A DNA stretch of 26,681 nucleotides from an uncultured Bacilli bacterium (GCA_934177995.1 CAKPPW010000020.1:1-26681), one strand, 5' to 3'; positions 1-8,030 are shown, numbered from the stretch's first letter. The notes: generated by a model from the sequence alone, not told the origin. Made by a program: numbers and translations.

Positions 1-1205
1 AATTCAACAGTTTCTACAACTTGATCATCTCGTCCATATTTATACCACAATAATAAAGCAATAACTAAAAATAATATAGGAAACAAATAAAAAATATAAT
101 TCATTAAATTAAAAGTAAGTCCAGTTCCAACAAAATATCCTTCTGGCAGTTCACATCTTACAGTTAGAGCTTCACCAGCACCTAAAATACCATTATAACT
201 ACCTGTAATTTTGTTTCCACTAACATTATATTTTACTTTACTATTATCAGTGGAGCCTGTTGTTCCTGATGAAAACCCCAATTTACTTGAATCAAATTCT
301 TTAGGCATAGTAATTGAAAAAGTTACATTTCCTATTACCGTATCCCATTCATTTCCAATTATATTGTAATATAATTCATCGTAATCTTTACCAGGATCTT
401 TTCCTAAATTGTATGTATATTTAATTACATACTTTTGCTCTCCTGTTAAAGTTCTACTAGCTGATCCAATCTTCAATTTATAATTTCCATTTTCTCTTGA
501 TGTTGTATATTCATTATCAACACTAACATTTGTTACTTGAGTACGATTAGTTGATGTTGTACCATCTAATCTAGTGATTGTATTCTTTAATGGAATAGTT
601 CTAAATATTCCATGTTTCGAAATATTAAAATATGCAGTAATTGTCTCAGTTATATCAAAAGTATTGTTTTCATTAACAATTATATTAATATCATATTTAT
701 CAATAACATAATCATAAAAACTATATTGATAGTTCTTACTAGGTGTTAGACTTGTCGTATTATTTAGTGACGAATTTGTATTATCATTAGTTTCAATTGA
801 TAAACGATAATAATATATCTCATTAACACTATGTCCATTCAAAATACTCAAATTAGACATTTGGCTAAAACTATTAGATCCTGATATTGCTGTTGCCGAA
901 TTATATCCTTGAGCAATCAAATTATAATTAGAATCATAATAATAAGCAGTAGAAGTATAGTTAATTTCATTATTTGAGCTATTTCTTACTATACCTGCTA
1001 AGCCGAATGCTTTGGTAGAAATGGAAGAAAAATCTTTAAATGAAATATTAGTAAAAGATAAACTTCCGACTTCTAAACTTTGAGTATTGTTAATATTTAC
1101 AAAAGAAGTTTGTTCTGTTAAAGCATAAGTATTTGATGGATAAGCAAATACTAGAGATAGTACAATTACAGCAAATAAGGAAATACCCTTAATAATTCTT
1201 TTCAT
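1..1205 (-). CDS. DUF2207 family membrane protein, C-terminal part beyond the window
   Basis: The frame is open from an ATG at 1205 to the left edge, about 401 codons, so the C-terminus is missing. The N-terminus (MKRIIKGISLFAVIVLSLVF) is a signal peptide or membrane anchor. A Ser/Thr/Asn-rich region follows. At about residues 195-350 a beta-rich segment has the DUF2207 pattern: a 'DITETITAYF' strand, then 'KHGIFRTIPL', 'YVIKYTYNLG' and 'DELYYNIIGNEWD'. A transmembrane helix at about 370-390 is followed by 'WYKYGRDD', the usual start of the cytoplasmic part of DUF2207 proteins. The gene lies 15 bp behind lemA with its own GGAGGGG site, so the two are co-transcribed; this pair is common in Gram-positive bacteria. 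The role is unknown; a cell-envelope function is an inference. The roughly 200-residue extracytoplasmic region before the DUF2207 core looks longer than usual. Confidence 0.85.
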   Translation of the reverse strand, partial: MKRIIKGISLFAVIVLSLVFAYPSNTYALTEQTSFVNINNTQSLEVGSLSFTNISFKDFSSISTKAFGLAGIVRNSSNNEINYTSTAYYYDSNYNLIAQGYNSATAISGSNSFSQMSNLSILNGHSVNEIYYYRLSIETNDNTNSSLNNTTSLTPSKNYQYSFYDYVIDKYDINIIVNENNTFDITETITAYFNISKHGIFRTIPLKNTITRLDGTTSTNRTQVTNVSVDNEYTTSRENGNYKLKIGSASRTLTGEQKYVIKYTYNLGKDPGKDYDELYYNIIGNEWDTVIGNVTFSITMPKEFDSSKLGFSSGTTGSTDNSKVKYNVSGNKITGSYNGILGAGEALTVRCELPEGYFVGTGLTFNLMNYIFYLFPILFLVIALLLWYKYGRDDQVVETVE

Positions 1206-1220
1206 TGTACCCCTCCATAA

Positions 1221-1769
1221 TTATAATTCAACTTTTACATTTTCTCTTTCGTTTTCACTTGCCTCAAACATTGCTTTTGATTTGTAACCGAACAATCCAG
1301 CAAAAATATTACTTGGGAACATTTCAACTTTGTTATTATAAATTCTAACAACACCATTGTAATATTTTCTTGAATTAGCAATATCATCTTCAACTTTTGA
1401 TAACTCTTTACTTAAATCTTTGAAGTTTTCATTAGCTTTCAAATCAGGATATGCTTCTGCTAAAGCCATAATTTTACTAATACCACTAGATAGTTGCTCA
1501 TTTGTCTTAATCTTTTCATCATCAGACATTTTGTCATAAGCACTATTTCTTAGTTCTACAACTTCTTTTAAAGTATCTTTTTCATGTTTAGCATATCCTT
1601 TTACAGTTTCTACAATGTTAGGAATTAAATCCCATCTTTTCTTAAGATAAACATCCATAGTGGAGAATGCTTCTTTTACCTTATTATTTAGTTTTACAAA
1701 ACTATTATATAAAGCAAAAGCATAAATAATAATTAAAACGATAATTGCAATGATAATGTAAACCCACAT
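1221..1769 (-). CDS. lemA: LemA family protein
   Basis: 182 aa. One N-terminal membrane helix (residues 2-20) with a very short outer tail is followed by the helical LemA domain. Family landmarks are 'YNSFVKLNNKVKEAFSTMDVYLKKRWDLIPNIV' (start of the domain), 'AYPDLKANENFKDL' and 'IANSRKYYNGVVRIYNNKVEMFPSNIFAGLFGY'. Length is normal for the family. The start is secured by an AGGAGGTG site 7 nt before the ATG. It is the first gene of a two-gene unit with the DUF2207 protein. LemA proteins are membrane-anchored with the helical bundle facing the cytoplasm; their biochemical role is not established. Confidence 0.95.
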   Translation of the reverse strand: MWVYIIIAIIVLIIIYAFALYNSFVKLNNKVKEAFSTMDVYLKKRWDLIPNIVETVKGYAKHEKDTLKEVVELRNSAYDKMSDDEKIKTNEQLSSGISKIMALAEAYPDLKANENFKDLSKELSKVEDDIANSRKYYNGVVRIYNNKVEMFPSNIFAGLFGYKSKAMFEASENERENVKVEL

Positions 1770-1851
1770 AATTTCACCTCCTATTGTAATTTGATTTTAT
1801 CATATTTTTAATTTTTTTAATATATTATTAGGAAATATTCTTTCAAAACTA

Positions 1852-1879
1852 TTGTAATAAATTTTATATCTGCTATAAT
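1852..1879 (+). promoter_or_regulatory. Sigma-A type promoter of the candidate RNA at 1886-2015
   Basis: TTGTAA at 1852-1857, a 16-bp spacer, then TATAAT at 1874-1879 preceded by TGC (extended -10). The expected start is near 1886. It points away from lemA into the element. Confidence 0.6.
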
Positions 1880-1885
1880 TTATTT

Positions 1886-2015
1886 AGTTGATTTAATCAA
1901 ACAACTTTGGGAGTATAATTTTTCGAATATAAGTAAAGTTATCGCTCCATTGAGGATTCTGCTCGGAACAATTACCGAGTTTGATATATAAATCTATCGA
2001 AAGATAGATTTTTTT
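1886..2015 (+). ncRNA. Candidate structured RNA of about 130 nt, sRNA or leader
   Basis: This interval is bounded by a good promoter and a strong intrinsic terminator and has no ORF with a ribosome site. Visible stems are GTTG/CAAC near the 5' end, a GGAG-ATAA / TTAT-CTCC pairing across 1910-1964, CTCGG/CCGAG around 1973-1990, and the terminator. I cannot match it to a riboswitch or sRNA class that I know. It could be a free sRNA of the element or a terminated leader of the 90-aa gene that starts 75 nt further on. Confidence 0.4.
1991..2015 (+). terminator. Intrinsic terminator, GAAA tetraloop
   Basis: AATCTATC - GAAA - GATAGATT, an 8-bp perfect stem closed by a stable tetraloop and followed at once by a T-run. 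Confidence 0.8.
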
Positions 2016-2026
2016 GTGTCTCGAAC

Positions 2027-2048
2027 TCCCACGTGTGAGCTTGGAAGA
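2027..2048. repeat. Imperfect palindrome centred on CACGTG
   Basis: The core ACTCCCACGTGTGAG has matching arms (CTC/GAG around CACGTG with one mismatch), and a few more pairs extend outward. It lies between the terminator and the 90-aa gene, where an operator would be expected. No regulator gene is visible nearby. Confidence 0.3.
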
Positions 2049-2060
2049 TATATATAAATC

Positions 2061-2086
2061 ATCCATCCAAAAAGAAAGGATGGTGA
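2061..2086 (+). promoter_or_regulatory. Hairpin over the ribosome site of the 90-aa gene
   Basis: CCATCC pairs with GGATGG across a short A-rich loop, and TCA/TGA extends the stem over a one-base bulge. The 3' arm carries the GGATGGTGA sequence that acts as SD for the ATG at 2090, so the site would be occluded when folded. Confidence 0.45.
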
Positions 2087-2089
2087 ATT

Positions 2090-2362
2090 ATGTTAAAAGT
2101 TATAACAAAAGAAATACCTATTGATGAAGAACCTAAAACAAGAATCCAGTTTATTTGTGATTTTTGTAATACTACTCCAACATTTATCAATGGTTCTATT
2201 CGTAAAATTCAGAAAACAAATATTAATTATATAGAGCCAAATAAGATAAAAATCAAAGGTACTACATTTCTTGCATTTAATCATGGCAGAGATGTTTATG
2301 TAGAAAACTTGCAAAAACATATTAATATTAGTGATTTACAAGAGTTTATTAAAAATCTATAA
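2090..2362 (+). CDS. Hypothetical 90-aa protein of the integrated element
   Basis: I do not recognise this protein. It is 90 aa, acidic near the N-terminus, with no signal peptide or membrane segment. Its only cysteines form one CxxC (residues 23 and 26, in FICDFCNT), which would be half of a metal site and could pair in a dimer. The ATG at 2090 follows GGATGGTGA at normal distance inside a hairpin. It is the first ORF after the candidate RNA and is followed by the leader peptide and recombinase relic on the same strand, so it is probably cargo or a control gene of the decayed element. Real coding is likely but not certain. Confidence 0.6.
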   Translation: MLKVITKEIPIDEEPKTRIQFICDFCNTTPTFINGSIRKIQKTNINYIEPNKIKIKGTTFLAFNHGRDVYVENLQKHINISDLQEFIKNL

Positions 2363-2365
2363 CTA

Positions 2366-2393
2366 TTGACATTATTTTCAAAAGTGATATTAT
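2366..2393 (+). promoter_or_regulatory. Strong promoter before the leader peptide and recombinase
   Basis: Consensus TTGACA, a 16-bp spacer, then TATTAT. It directly follows the stop of the 90-aa gene. The start would be near 2400, about 40 nt before the leader peptide. Confidence 0.7.
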
Positions 2394-2438
2394 ATATAAC
2401 CAATGAAAGAGGTATGCTCTAGAAATGGAGGTACATCT

Positions 2439-2522
2439 ATGAAATATAAACACAAAAACAAAAAAATAAATATTTTTAATATCAATTATTTTGAAGAGTC
2501 AGTAGTATTTAGACTTTACTAG
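2439..2522 (+). CDS. Leader peptide, 27 aa, of a transcription attenuator
   Basis: ATG at 2439 with an ideal GGAGG site 8 nt upstream. The product begins MKYKHKNKKI and ends SVVFRLY: the first half is rich in Lys, Asn and Ile, and the second half is coded by the 5' arm of the following terminator. The TAG stop lies inside the hairpin loop region. A ribosome translating to the end would melt the hairpin, whereas an untranslated leader would let it form. The layout (strong promoter, short ORF, terminator, main gene) is that of leader-peptide attenuators seen before resistance and mobile-element genes. The peptide itself is not one I can name. Confidence 0.65.
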   Translation: MKYKHKNKKINIFNINYFEESVVFRLY

Positions 2523-2547
2523 ATACTTTTGACTCCTCTTTTTTTGT
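2492..2547 (+). terminator. Attenuator terminator with alternative fold over the recombinase SD
   Basis: AGAGTCA/TGACTC pairs around an inner GTATTTAG/CTAGATAC stem and is followed by a T7 run: an intrinsic terminator inside the leader. Its 3' arm contains ACTCCT, exactly complementary to the AGGAGT ribosome site of the recombinase about 15 nt downstream. The same sequence could therefore also block translation when the terminator does not form. Confidence 0.65.
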
Positions 2548-2563
2548 AAAAGGAGTTGAGTTT

Positions 2564-3900
2564 ATGGAATTATCTGATAAGGAAGTTAAAAAAGTAGCTG
2601 GTCTTTATATGCGAGTTAGTACCGAAGATCAAGCTCGTGAAGGATTTAGTTTACCGGAGCAAAAAACGCGATTAGAGGACTATTATAGAGCTAAAGGTTA
2701 TGAAATTGGAGATTATTATACTGATGAGGGAATTAGTGCTAAAAAAGGTAATTATAGACCTGAATTTGAAAGATTAAAAAAAGATATTAGAAATAAGAAG
2801 ATAAATACCATGTTAGGATAGAATTACAAGAAGTATCTTTGATTGGGAAAACATTATAACTTTTCTTGAAGAAAATAATGCTTATTTAGATTTAGTAAAT
2901 GATGATATTAATACTACTACTTCAAATGGTAGAATGGTATCTCGTATTATGATGAGTGTATCTCAAAATGAAATTGAAAGAACAAGTGAAAGAACTAAAG
3001 TTGGTTTAGCTGGAGCAATTAAACAAGGACATTTATCAGGTACTGCCCCACTAGGATATAAGAAAGATGGTAATAAGAAAACTATTGTTGATGAAACAAC
3101 TAAACCTGTTATTGAAAGAATATTTAGGTCGTATTTGGAAGGCAAAAATTTTCAGCAAATATCAAATATCTTTAATGAAGAAAAATTATTAAATCCAAAG
3201 AAATGGAAAGACACGACTATTCAAAAGATAATTGATAACAAAATCTATATGGGAGATTATGAGCAATATAAAAGAATTGCTAAAAAAGAAAACAAAGAAC
3301 TGTTATTTTTCACCTATGAAGAATTCAAAAAATTCATATCAGTAGAAGATGATATTTTATTTAAAACCTTATTTGAAACATTATATTATTGTGGACTTCG
3401 TAGATGTGAACTTAGAGGACTAACATGGAAAGATATAGATTTTAAAAATCAATATTTAAGTGTCAACAAAAATATTGTGGCAACTCAAAGTGATGAAAAG
3501 AAACCATATATGGTAACTACGCCTAAAACAAAATCTAGTATAAGAAATATTCCTATATCAAAAGTATTAATGGAAGATATGAAAGTATTATATGAAGTTT
3601 CTAAAAGACATTATGGATTTAATGATGACTGGTATTTGTTTGGAGATACTGTTCCAATTACAAGCGGAAAGTTAAGGCATAGAAAAAAACAAGGATTGTA
3701 AGTTAGCAGAAGTTAAACAAATTAGAATACACGATTTTAGACATAGTTGTGCATCACTTTTAATTAATAGTGGTGCTACTATAAATGTTGTAGCAAAGTA
3801 TTTAGGACACACAAAAATAGATGAGACATTAAATACTTACTCTCACCTATTTAAGAATCAATTAAATGAAATAATTAATATTATAGACAAACTAAATTAA
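2564..3900 (+). pseudogene. Hybrid recombinase relic: serine-recombinase N-part joined to tyrosine-integrase C-part, two frameshifts
   Basis: Segment 1 (2564-2821) is a serine-recombinase N-terminus with the catalytic Ser in YMRVSTEDQ (residue 19). It stops at 2819. The frame resumes from about 2817 with DRITRSIFDWE. The strand normally before 'DR' seems lost, which fits a deletion of about 11 nt. Segment 2 (about 2817-3701) runs through the recombinase domain (QNEIERTSERTKVGL, GTAPLGYKKDG) to YMGDYEQYKRIAKK. It then turns without a break into a tyrosine-integrase catalytic domain: FFTYEEFKKFI, CGLRRCELRGLTW (first Arg), TPKTKSSIRNIPI (Lys). Another frameshift at an A7 run (3682-3688) moves to segment 3, which ends at 3900 and holds HDFRHS, GHTKIDETLNTYSH with the Tyr nucleophile, and the normal C-terminus. 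The start has an AGGAG site. The gene cannot make a full product. The in-frame join near 3285-3300 suggests a deletion between neighbouring serine- and tyrosine-recombinase genes. Confidence 0.85.
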
Positions 3901-3903
3901 AAT

Positions 3904-3924
3904 GGGTACCTATTTGGGTACCTA
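3904..3924. repeat. Tandem 9-bp repeats just after the integrase stop
   Basis: GGGTACCTA occurs twice, separated by TTT. Short repeats directly behind an integrase gene are often integrase-binding (arm or att) sites, so this may be the old attachment region of the element. No second copy of an att core was found by eye at the left side. Confidence 0.4.
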
Positions 3925-3964
3925 ATACATATATCAAATGACTTAAAGTCCTTATAAACAAAGT

Positions 3965-3985
3965 ATCCCGCCATATAGACGGGAT
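3965..3985. repeat. Inverted repeat after the integrase
   Basis: ATCCCG - 9 nt - CGGGAT, followed by TTCAGGGGG. There is no T-run behind it on either strand, so it is a weak terminator candidate. It may belong to the attachment region. Confidence 0.35.
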
Positions 3986-4138
3986 TTCAGGGGGTTTCGG
4001 TAAGTATATCTACATAAAAAACAGTAGATTATACTCCATGACAAATAGCAACTAAGTACTACCTATCATGTAACTCAATAATATCTAAATTTTATTAGGA
4101 TGTCAATTTTATTTTAGAAAGTTTTAGTTTCTTTACAC

Positions 4139-6130
4139 TTAACTATGTATAATTGAATCAATTATTTTCTTTTTCAACTGCTTCTCCTCTTCGTTCTTTT
4201 TCAATAGATAATCGTATGAATCTTCTTTAGCCTCTAAAAGAAGAGAATAATCATTTTTTATATCAGCCATTTTAAATGACATATCACCACTTTGCTTGGT
4301 CCCAAATAAATCACCATGCCCTCTAAGTTTAAAATCTGCTTCGCTAATTTCAAATCCATCAGATGTTTTTTCCATAATATGAAGTCTTTCTGTATCATGA
4401 TTGCTTATTAAAATACAATGTGATTGTAAATCGTTTCTACCTACTCGTCCACGTAATTGATGAAGAGTCGAAAGTCCAAACCTATTAGCATCAAAAATGA
4501 CCATCATTGTAGCATTAGGTACATCCACACCGACTTCTATTACAGTTGTACTTATCAAAATTTGACACTTGTTAAGAAGAAAATCACCCATAACCTTGTC
4601 CTTAACGGCTGTAGCCATTTTACCATGTACTAGTCCTATTTTATATTTACTACCAAAAGCAACAGTTAATCTATCTCTAAGCTCATTAACATTAGTTAAA
4701 TCACTTGTTTCGCTTTCTTCAATTAAAGGCGCTATAACATATATTTGATGATCTGCCTTTAATTCTTCATACATCATTGACAAAACATCTTTCATTTCTA
4801 ATTCACTTTTTAGCACAGTATGAATTTTTTTTCTACCCTTTGGCCTAGTCTTTATAGTAGATACATCCATATCTCCAAAGATAGTTAAAGCATAAGTTCT
4901 TGGAATTGGCGTAGCACTCATATATAATGTATCTGGTCTTTTACCTTTATTTTGTAAATTTGCACGTTGATTAACACCAAATCTATGTTGTTCATCCGTA
5001 ATTACGATACCAAGATTAAAGTATTCAACTTCCTCCTGAATAAGTGAATGGGTTCCAATTATTACATCAACCTCATTCTTTGCAAGATTCGACAATATTC
5101 TATCCTTATCTTTTTTTGATGTAGAGCCTGTTAAAAGAGCAATACGTAAATCGGTATTTTTAAAGAGAGCTCGCATGTTATTAAAGTGTTGAATAGCAAG
5201 TATTTCTGTCGGAGCCATTAAAGCACTTTGATAGCCAGCTAAGTAATTGGCATAAATTGATAAAAAAGCAACAATTGTCTTACCACTGCCAACATCACCT
5301 TGAAGTAATCTATTCATCTTTCCCTCTGCTGTTAAGTCAGCTAATATATCATCTAAAGCTGTCTTTTGATCAGAAATCAATTCAAATGGTAGAGTTCTAA
5401 TAAATTCTTCTATTTTGCCAATATCTATATTCTTCTTAATACCAGAATTTTTCTTTTTATTTTCTAACTTCAGATAATTAATTTTAAACATAAAAGAAAA
5501 TAATTCTTCATATTTAAGTCTTTTCTTTGCCTCTTCTAGTTTTTCTAATGAAGGAGGGTTATGAACTATATTTAAAGCTGTTCTTTTATTAACAAAATTA
5601 TATTTTTCTTGATATTCCATTGGAATAAAATCTGTTATTTCCCTGTAATTCCCGAGTAATGCCATATTTATATATGTAGACATGTTTTTATTAGTTAAAC
5701 CACTAGTTAAATGATAAATTGGTTCTATTTTAATTTTTGCTGTTAGAGTTTCTAGTTTGATGTCTGATGCTGTTATAACATTCTTTTTCTTGTCAAATTT
5801 ACCTATTACTGTAACACCTGTCCCTACAGCCAAATGACTTTTTAAAAATGCTCTATTAAATATAGAGATACCAACAACTCCAGAAGCCGTAACAAGACGA
5901 AAATTCATCTTATTAAGTCCAGCTTTAAATCTGACTAAAATTGGAATACTCTCTATTCTACCATCTATTATAATATGTTCACCATCGGCAGTATCAGTAA
6001 GAGAACCTCTTTGTAATATATCATATCTAAATGGATAATGTGTTACTAGATCATCTACTGTACTAATACCCAATTTATTAAGAAGAACCAAAGCCCTTGG
6101 TCCTATTCCCCTAACATCTTTTAATGCCAC
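4139..6130 (-). CDS. recG: ATP-dependent DNA helicase RecG
   Basis: About 663 aa. RecG is a monomeric helicase that reverses stalled replication forks and moves Holliday junctions. The order is complete: an N-terminal helix-hairpin-helix-like stretch (VRGIGPRALVLLNKLG), the OB-fold wedge domain (about residues 50-150), Walker A GDVGSGKT (about 280), 'PTEILAIQHF', the DEQH box in TDEQHRFG (about 380), 'SATPIPRT', then helicase motif VI region 'QLRGRVGR' and the C-terminal 'FKLRGHGDLFGTKQSG' typical of RecG. I prefer the GTG at 6130 (MALKDVRGIG) over the GTG at 6139, because GAGGTGG then sits 5 nt before the start. An extended -10 (TGATATAAT, 6157-6162) lies just upstream. The gene is divergent from the 199-aa gene and has no visible operon partner. 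Confidence 0.97.
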   Translation of the reverse strand: MALKDVRGIGPRALVLLNKLGISTVDDLVTHYPFRYDILQRGSLTDTADGEHIIIDGRIESIPILVRFKAGLNKMNFRLVTASGVVGISIFNRAFLKSHLAVGTGVTVIGKFDKKKNVITASDIKLETLTAKIKIEPIYHLTSGLTNKNMSTYINMALLGNYREITDFIPMEYQEKYNFVNKRTALNIVHNPPSLEKLEEAKKRLKYEELFSFMFKINYLKLENKKKNSGIKKNIDIGKIEEFIRTLPFELISDQKTALDDILADLTAEGKMNRLLQGDVGSGKTIVAFLSIYANYLAGYQSALMAPTEILAIQHFNNMRALFKNTDLRIALLTGSTSKKDKDRILSNLAKNEVDVIIGTHSLIQEEVEYFNLGIVITDEQHRFGVNQRANLQNKGKRPDTLYMSATPIPRTYALTIFGDMDVSTIKTRPKGRKKIHTVLKSELEMKDVLSMMYEELKADHQIYVIAPLIEESETSDLTNVNELRDRLTVAFGSKYKIGLVHGKMATAVKDKVMGDFLLNKCQILISTTVIEVGVDVPNATMMVIFDANRFGLSTLHQLRGRVGRNDLQSHCILISNHDTERLHIMEKTSDGFEISEADFKLRGHGDLFGTKQSGDMSFKMADIKNDYSLLLEAKEDSYDYLLKKNEEEKQLKKKIIDSIIHS

Positions 6131-6156
6131 AACTACCACCTCTTCTTCTGCCTGAT

Positions 6157-6162
6157 ATTATA
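6157..6162 (-). promoter_or_regulatory. Extended -10 of the recG promoter
   Basis: On the minus strand TGATATAAT, about 30 nt before the chosen recG start. The -35 (TTCAAA at 17 bp) is weak, as expected with an extended -10. Confidence 0.5.
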
Positions 6163-6219
6163 TCATATTTTGAGGTCTTTTTGAAGAGAAAAAACATAAA
6201 ATAGAATAAGGGAGGAATA

Positions 6220-6819
6220 ATGAAATTAATAATTGATAATAATTTTAATAGCAATAACATTCTTTTGTTAACAAGCAAAATTATTGATGGTTTTAAATTT
6301 ACTCTTACTATGACTAGTGACAATGTAATAATCGTGTTGAATGAAAAAAAGGATTTAAGTCTTATAGAAAATTTAACATTTATTGAAATCATAAATAAGC
6401 AGCTAAGTGTACGTCCTCTCAATATTTTATTAGACCAGTTTAAAAATTTCTCTAAGGAATTGTTATTTGAACTCATAGATCAAAACAAAAATAATAAATT
6501 TTTTATAGATCTTATCATGGTAGAAATACAAAAATATAAAAATTTATCTTTTACCTTTGAAACTAATGATGAATTGATACAAGCAATTTTAAATGATAAT
6601 AATTATACCTGCTATTTAGTAACAAAAGAGATTAAAAATAAAATAATAATAAAAGAAGAAGACAATGAACACTACTTTGAAAAAATAACTAGTTTACCAA
6701 AACTTTATAATATTTTTCAGCGTCGTTCAAAGACTTCTCCTATGTATCTTATCATCTCAAGCAAACTTAAAAACAATATAGTTTTTAACTCATCATTGCT
6801 CCGTCTACTTGAAGAATAG
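6220..6819 (+). CDS. Hypothetical protein, 199 aa
   Basis: I recognise no family. The ATG at 6220 has a GGGAGGAAT ribosome site. The product is rich in Lys, Asn, Ile and Leu with no membrane segment or signal. It looks like an alternation of strands (VIIVLNEKKDLSL) and helices (LNILLDQFKNFSKELLFELI), so a soluble folded protein is likely. It is divergent from recG and convergent with the dehydrogenase gene, with which it overlaps by 35 bp at the 3' ends. Antisense ORFs in this stretch lack ribosome sites. Confidence 0.7.
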   Translation: MKLIIDNNFNSNNILLLTSKIIDGFKFTLTMTSDNVIIVLNEKKDLSLIENLTFIEIINKQLSVRPLNILLDQFKNFSKELLFELIDQNKNNKFFIDLIMVEIQKYKNLSFTFETNDELIQAILNDNNYTCYLVTKEIKNKIIIKEEDNEHYFEKITSLPKLYNIFQRRSKTSPMYLIISSKLKNNIVFNSSLLRLLEE

Positions 6820-7525
6820 TGCCAGTTATATAAGTTGCCTTATTACTTGCAAGAAATAATACTGCATTAGCTATATCTTCCGGTTCACCAACCCTTCCTA
6901 AGGGTATCATATTAATTAAAGGTTTTATCATCTCGTCAGGTAAGTTTTTAACCATGTCAGTATTAGTTATTCCTGGTGCAACAGCATTTACTCTTATATT
7001 TTTTCTTCCAAGTTCTCTTGCCAGACTCTTAGTAATACCATTGACTGCAAATTTACTTGTAGGATACAAGCAGCCACTAGACTGGCCATAAAAACTAACC
7101 ATAGAACTAATATTTATAATAGACGGATTGCTACCTGTCATGTAAGGAACTACAGCTTTTGATGTATTAAAAACGCCCTTAATATTAAGATTTATAATAT
7201 TGTTACATTCTTCTTCAGTATAATCAACAAGTGCTGTACTGGAAGAAACTCCAGCATTATTCACCAAAACGTCAATCTTTCCGTATTTTTGAGCTAATTT
7301 ACTTACTATTTCTTCTACAGCTTGCAAATCAGACAAATTCGTTGTGTAGCCTTCTACTTTATATAAAGAATTAATATTTATCAAGGAAGTTACAGCCTTT
7401 GAAACACTTGTTTCTTTCGAACCAAAAAGAATTACCCTTGCTCCTTCTTTTAAAAATTTTTCTACTATTGCATAGCCTATACCTCTAGTACCACCAGTTA
7501 CTAAGATTACTTTTTCATTAAACAT
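6785..7525 (-). CDS. SDR-family oxidoreductase, FabG-like
   Basis: About 246 aa, the standard size of a classical short-chain dehydrogenase. It has the NAD(P)-binding TGGTRGIG (about residues 10-17), 'LVNNAGV' (NNAG motif), catalytic Ser in 'NISSMVSFYGQ', the Tyr/Lys pair YPTSK, then 'VNAVAPGITNTDM' and the C-terminal 'YITGTILQVDGAM' typical of FabG-type enzymes. The ATG at 7525 is preferred to GTG/ATG codons 9-12 nt upstream, because the GGAAGG site then has normal spacing. An extended -10 (TGTTATAAT, 7549-7554) lies upstream. It may be the 3-oxoacyl-ACP reductase of fatty-acid synthesis, but no other fatty-acid gene is next to it, so the substrate is open. Confidence 0.9.
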   Translation of the reverse strand: MFNEKVILVTGGTRGIGYAIVEKFLKEGARVILFGSKETSVSKAVTSLININSLYKVEGYTTNLSDLQAVEEIVSKLAQKYGKIDVLVNNAGVSSSTALVDYTEEECNNIINLNIKGVFNTSKAVVPYMTGSNPSIINISSMVSFYGQSSGCLYPTSKFAVNGITKSLARELGRKNIRVNAVAPGITNTDMVKNLPDEMIKPLINMIPLGRVGEPEDIANAVLFLASNKATYITGTILQVDGAMMS

Positions 7526-7559
7526 ATTTGTCATCACCTTCCAATTTAATTATAACAGG

Positions 7560-8030
7560 TAAAAAATAATAATAAATCACAATATTTAAAATGTGACATA
7601 ATTTTACAAAAAAACTATAATGAAATAAGAATATTTTATGTTTTTTCTTTCTACAATAAAATTTTTATTTTTCTACATAGTTTTAAATCCATATCAAATA
7701 ATTTGAAATATCATCATACATTGGTAATTTATAAAGCGATCTAAACAGTATTCATCTTATACTATTACAAGTTCTCCTCAATAAATTATTTTAGATGTTA
7801 TATTTCAGATATTAGTTTAAAAATATTATATCTATCAAAACCAGTATTAAATACTCTATTTGTTACCATACCAAATTATCTAGTTTCTTCATAAGTGTTT
7901 TAACAATAGTAGTTGTAATAATATATCAAAACATAGAATTGTTACGTTTGAGCATAATTATTACTTCACAAAATATAGTATTTCTCAATAAAAATGTTAA
8001 GAATGTTGTACTCTTGTATCTTTTTTACTA
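7560..8030. other. Gene-free AT-rich spacer
   Basis: About 470 bp between the dehydrogenase promoter and the tRNA terminator. I see stop codons in all frames at short spacing, no ORF with a ribosome site, no tRNA and no strong hairpin. The ORF that reads from 7939 into the tRNA genes has no SD and is not credible. Confidence 0.6.

Noticed and set aside
2439..2522. Leader peptide as a tet(M)-type resistance leader
   Set aside because: The layout is similar, but I could not match the peptide sequence with confidence and no resistance gene follows.
3902..3985. Complete attL/attR pair for the integrated element
   Set aside because: Repeats behind the integrase look like binding sites, but I found no matching core at the left side by eye.
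6111..6476. 121-codon minus-strand frame overlapping the 199-aa gene and the recG start
   Set aside because: No SD; the 199-aa frame on the other strand has a GGGAGG site, and the recG promoter lies inside this frame.
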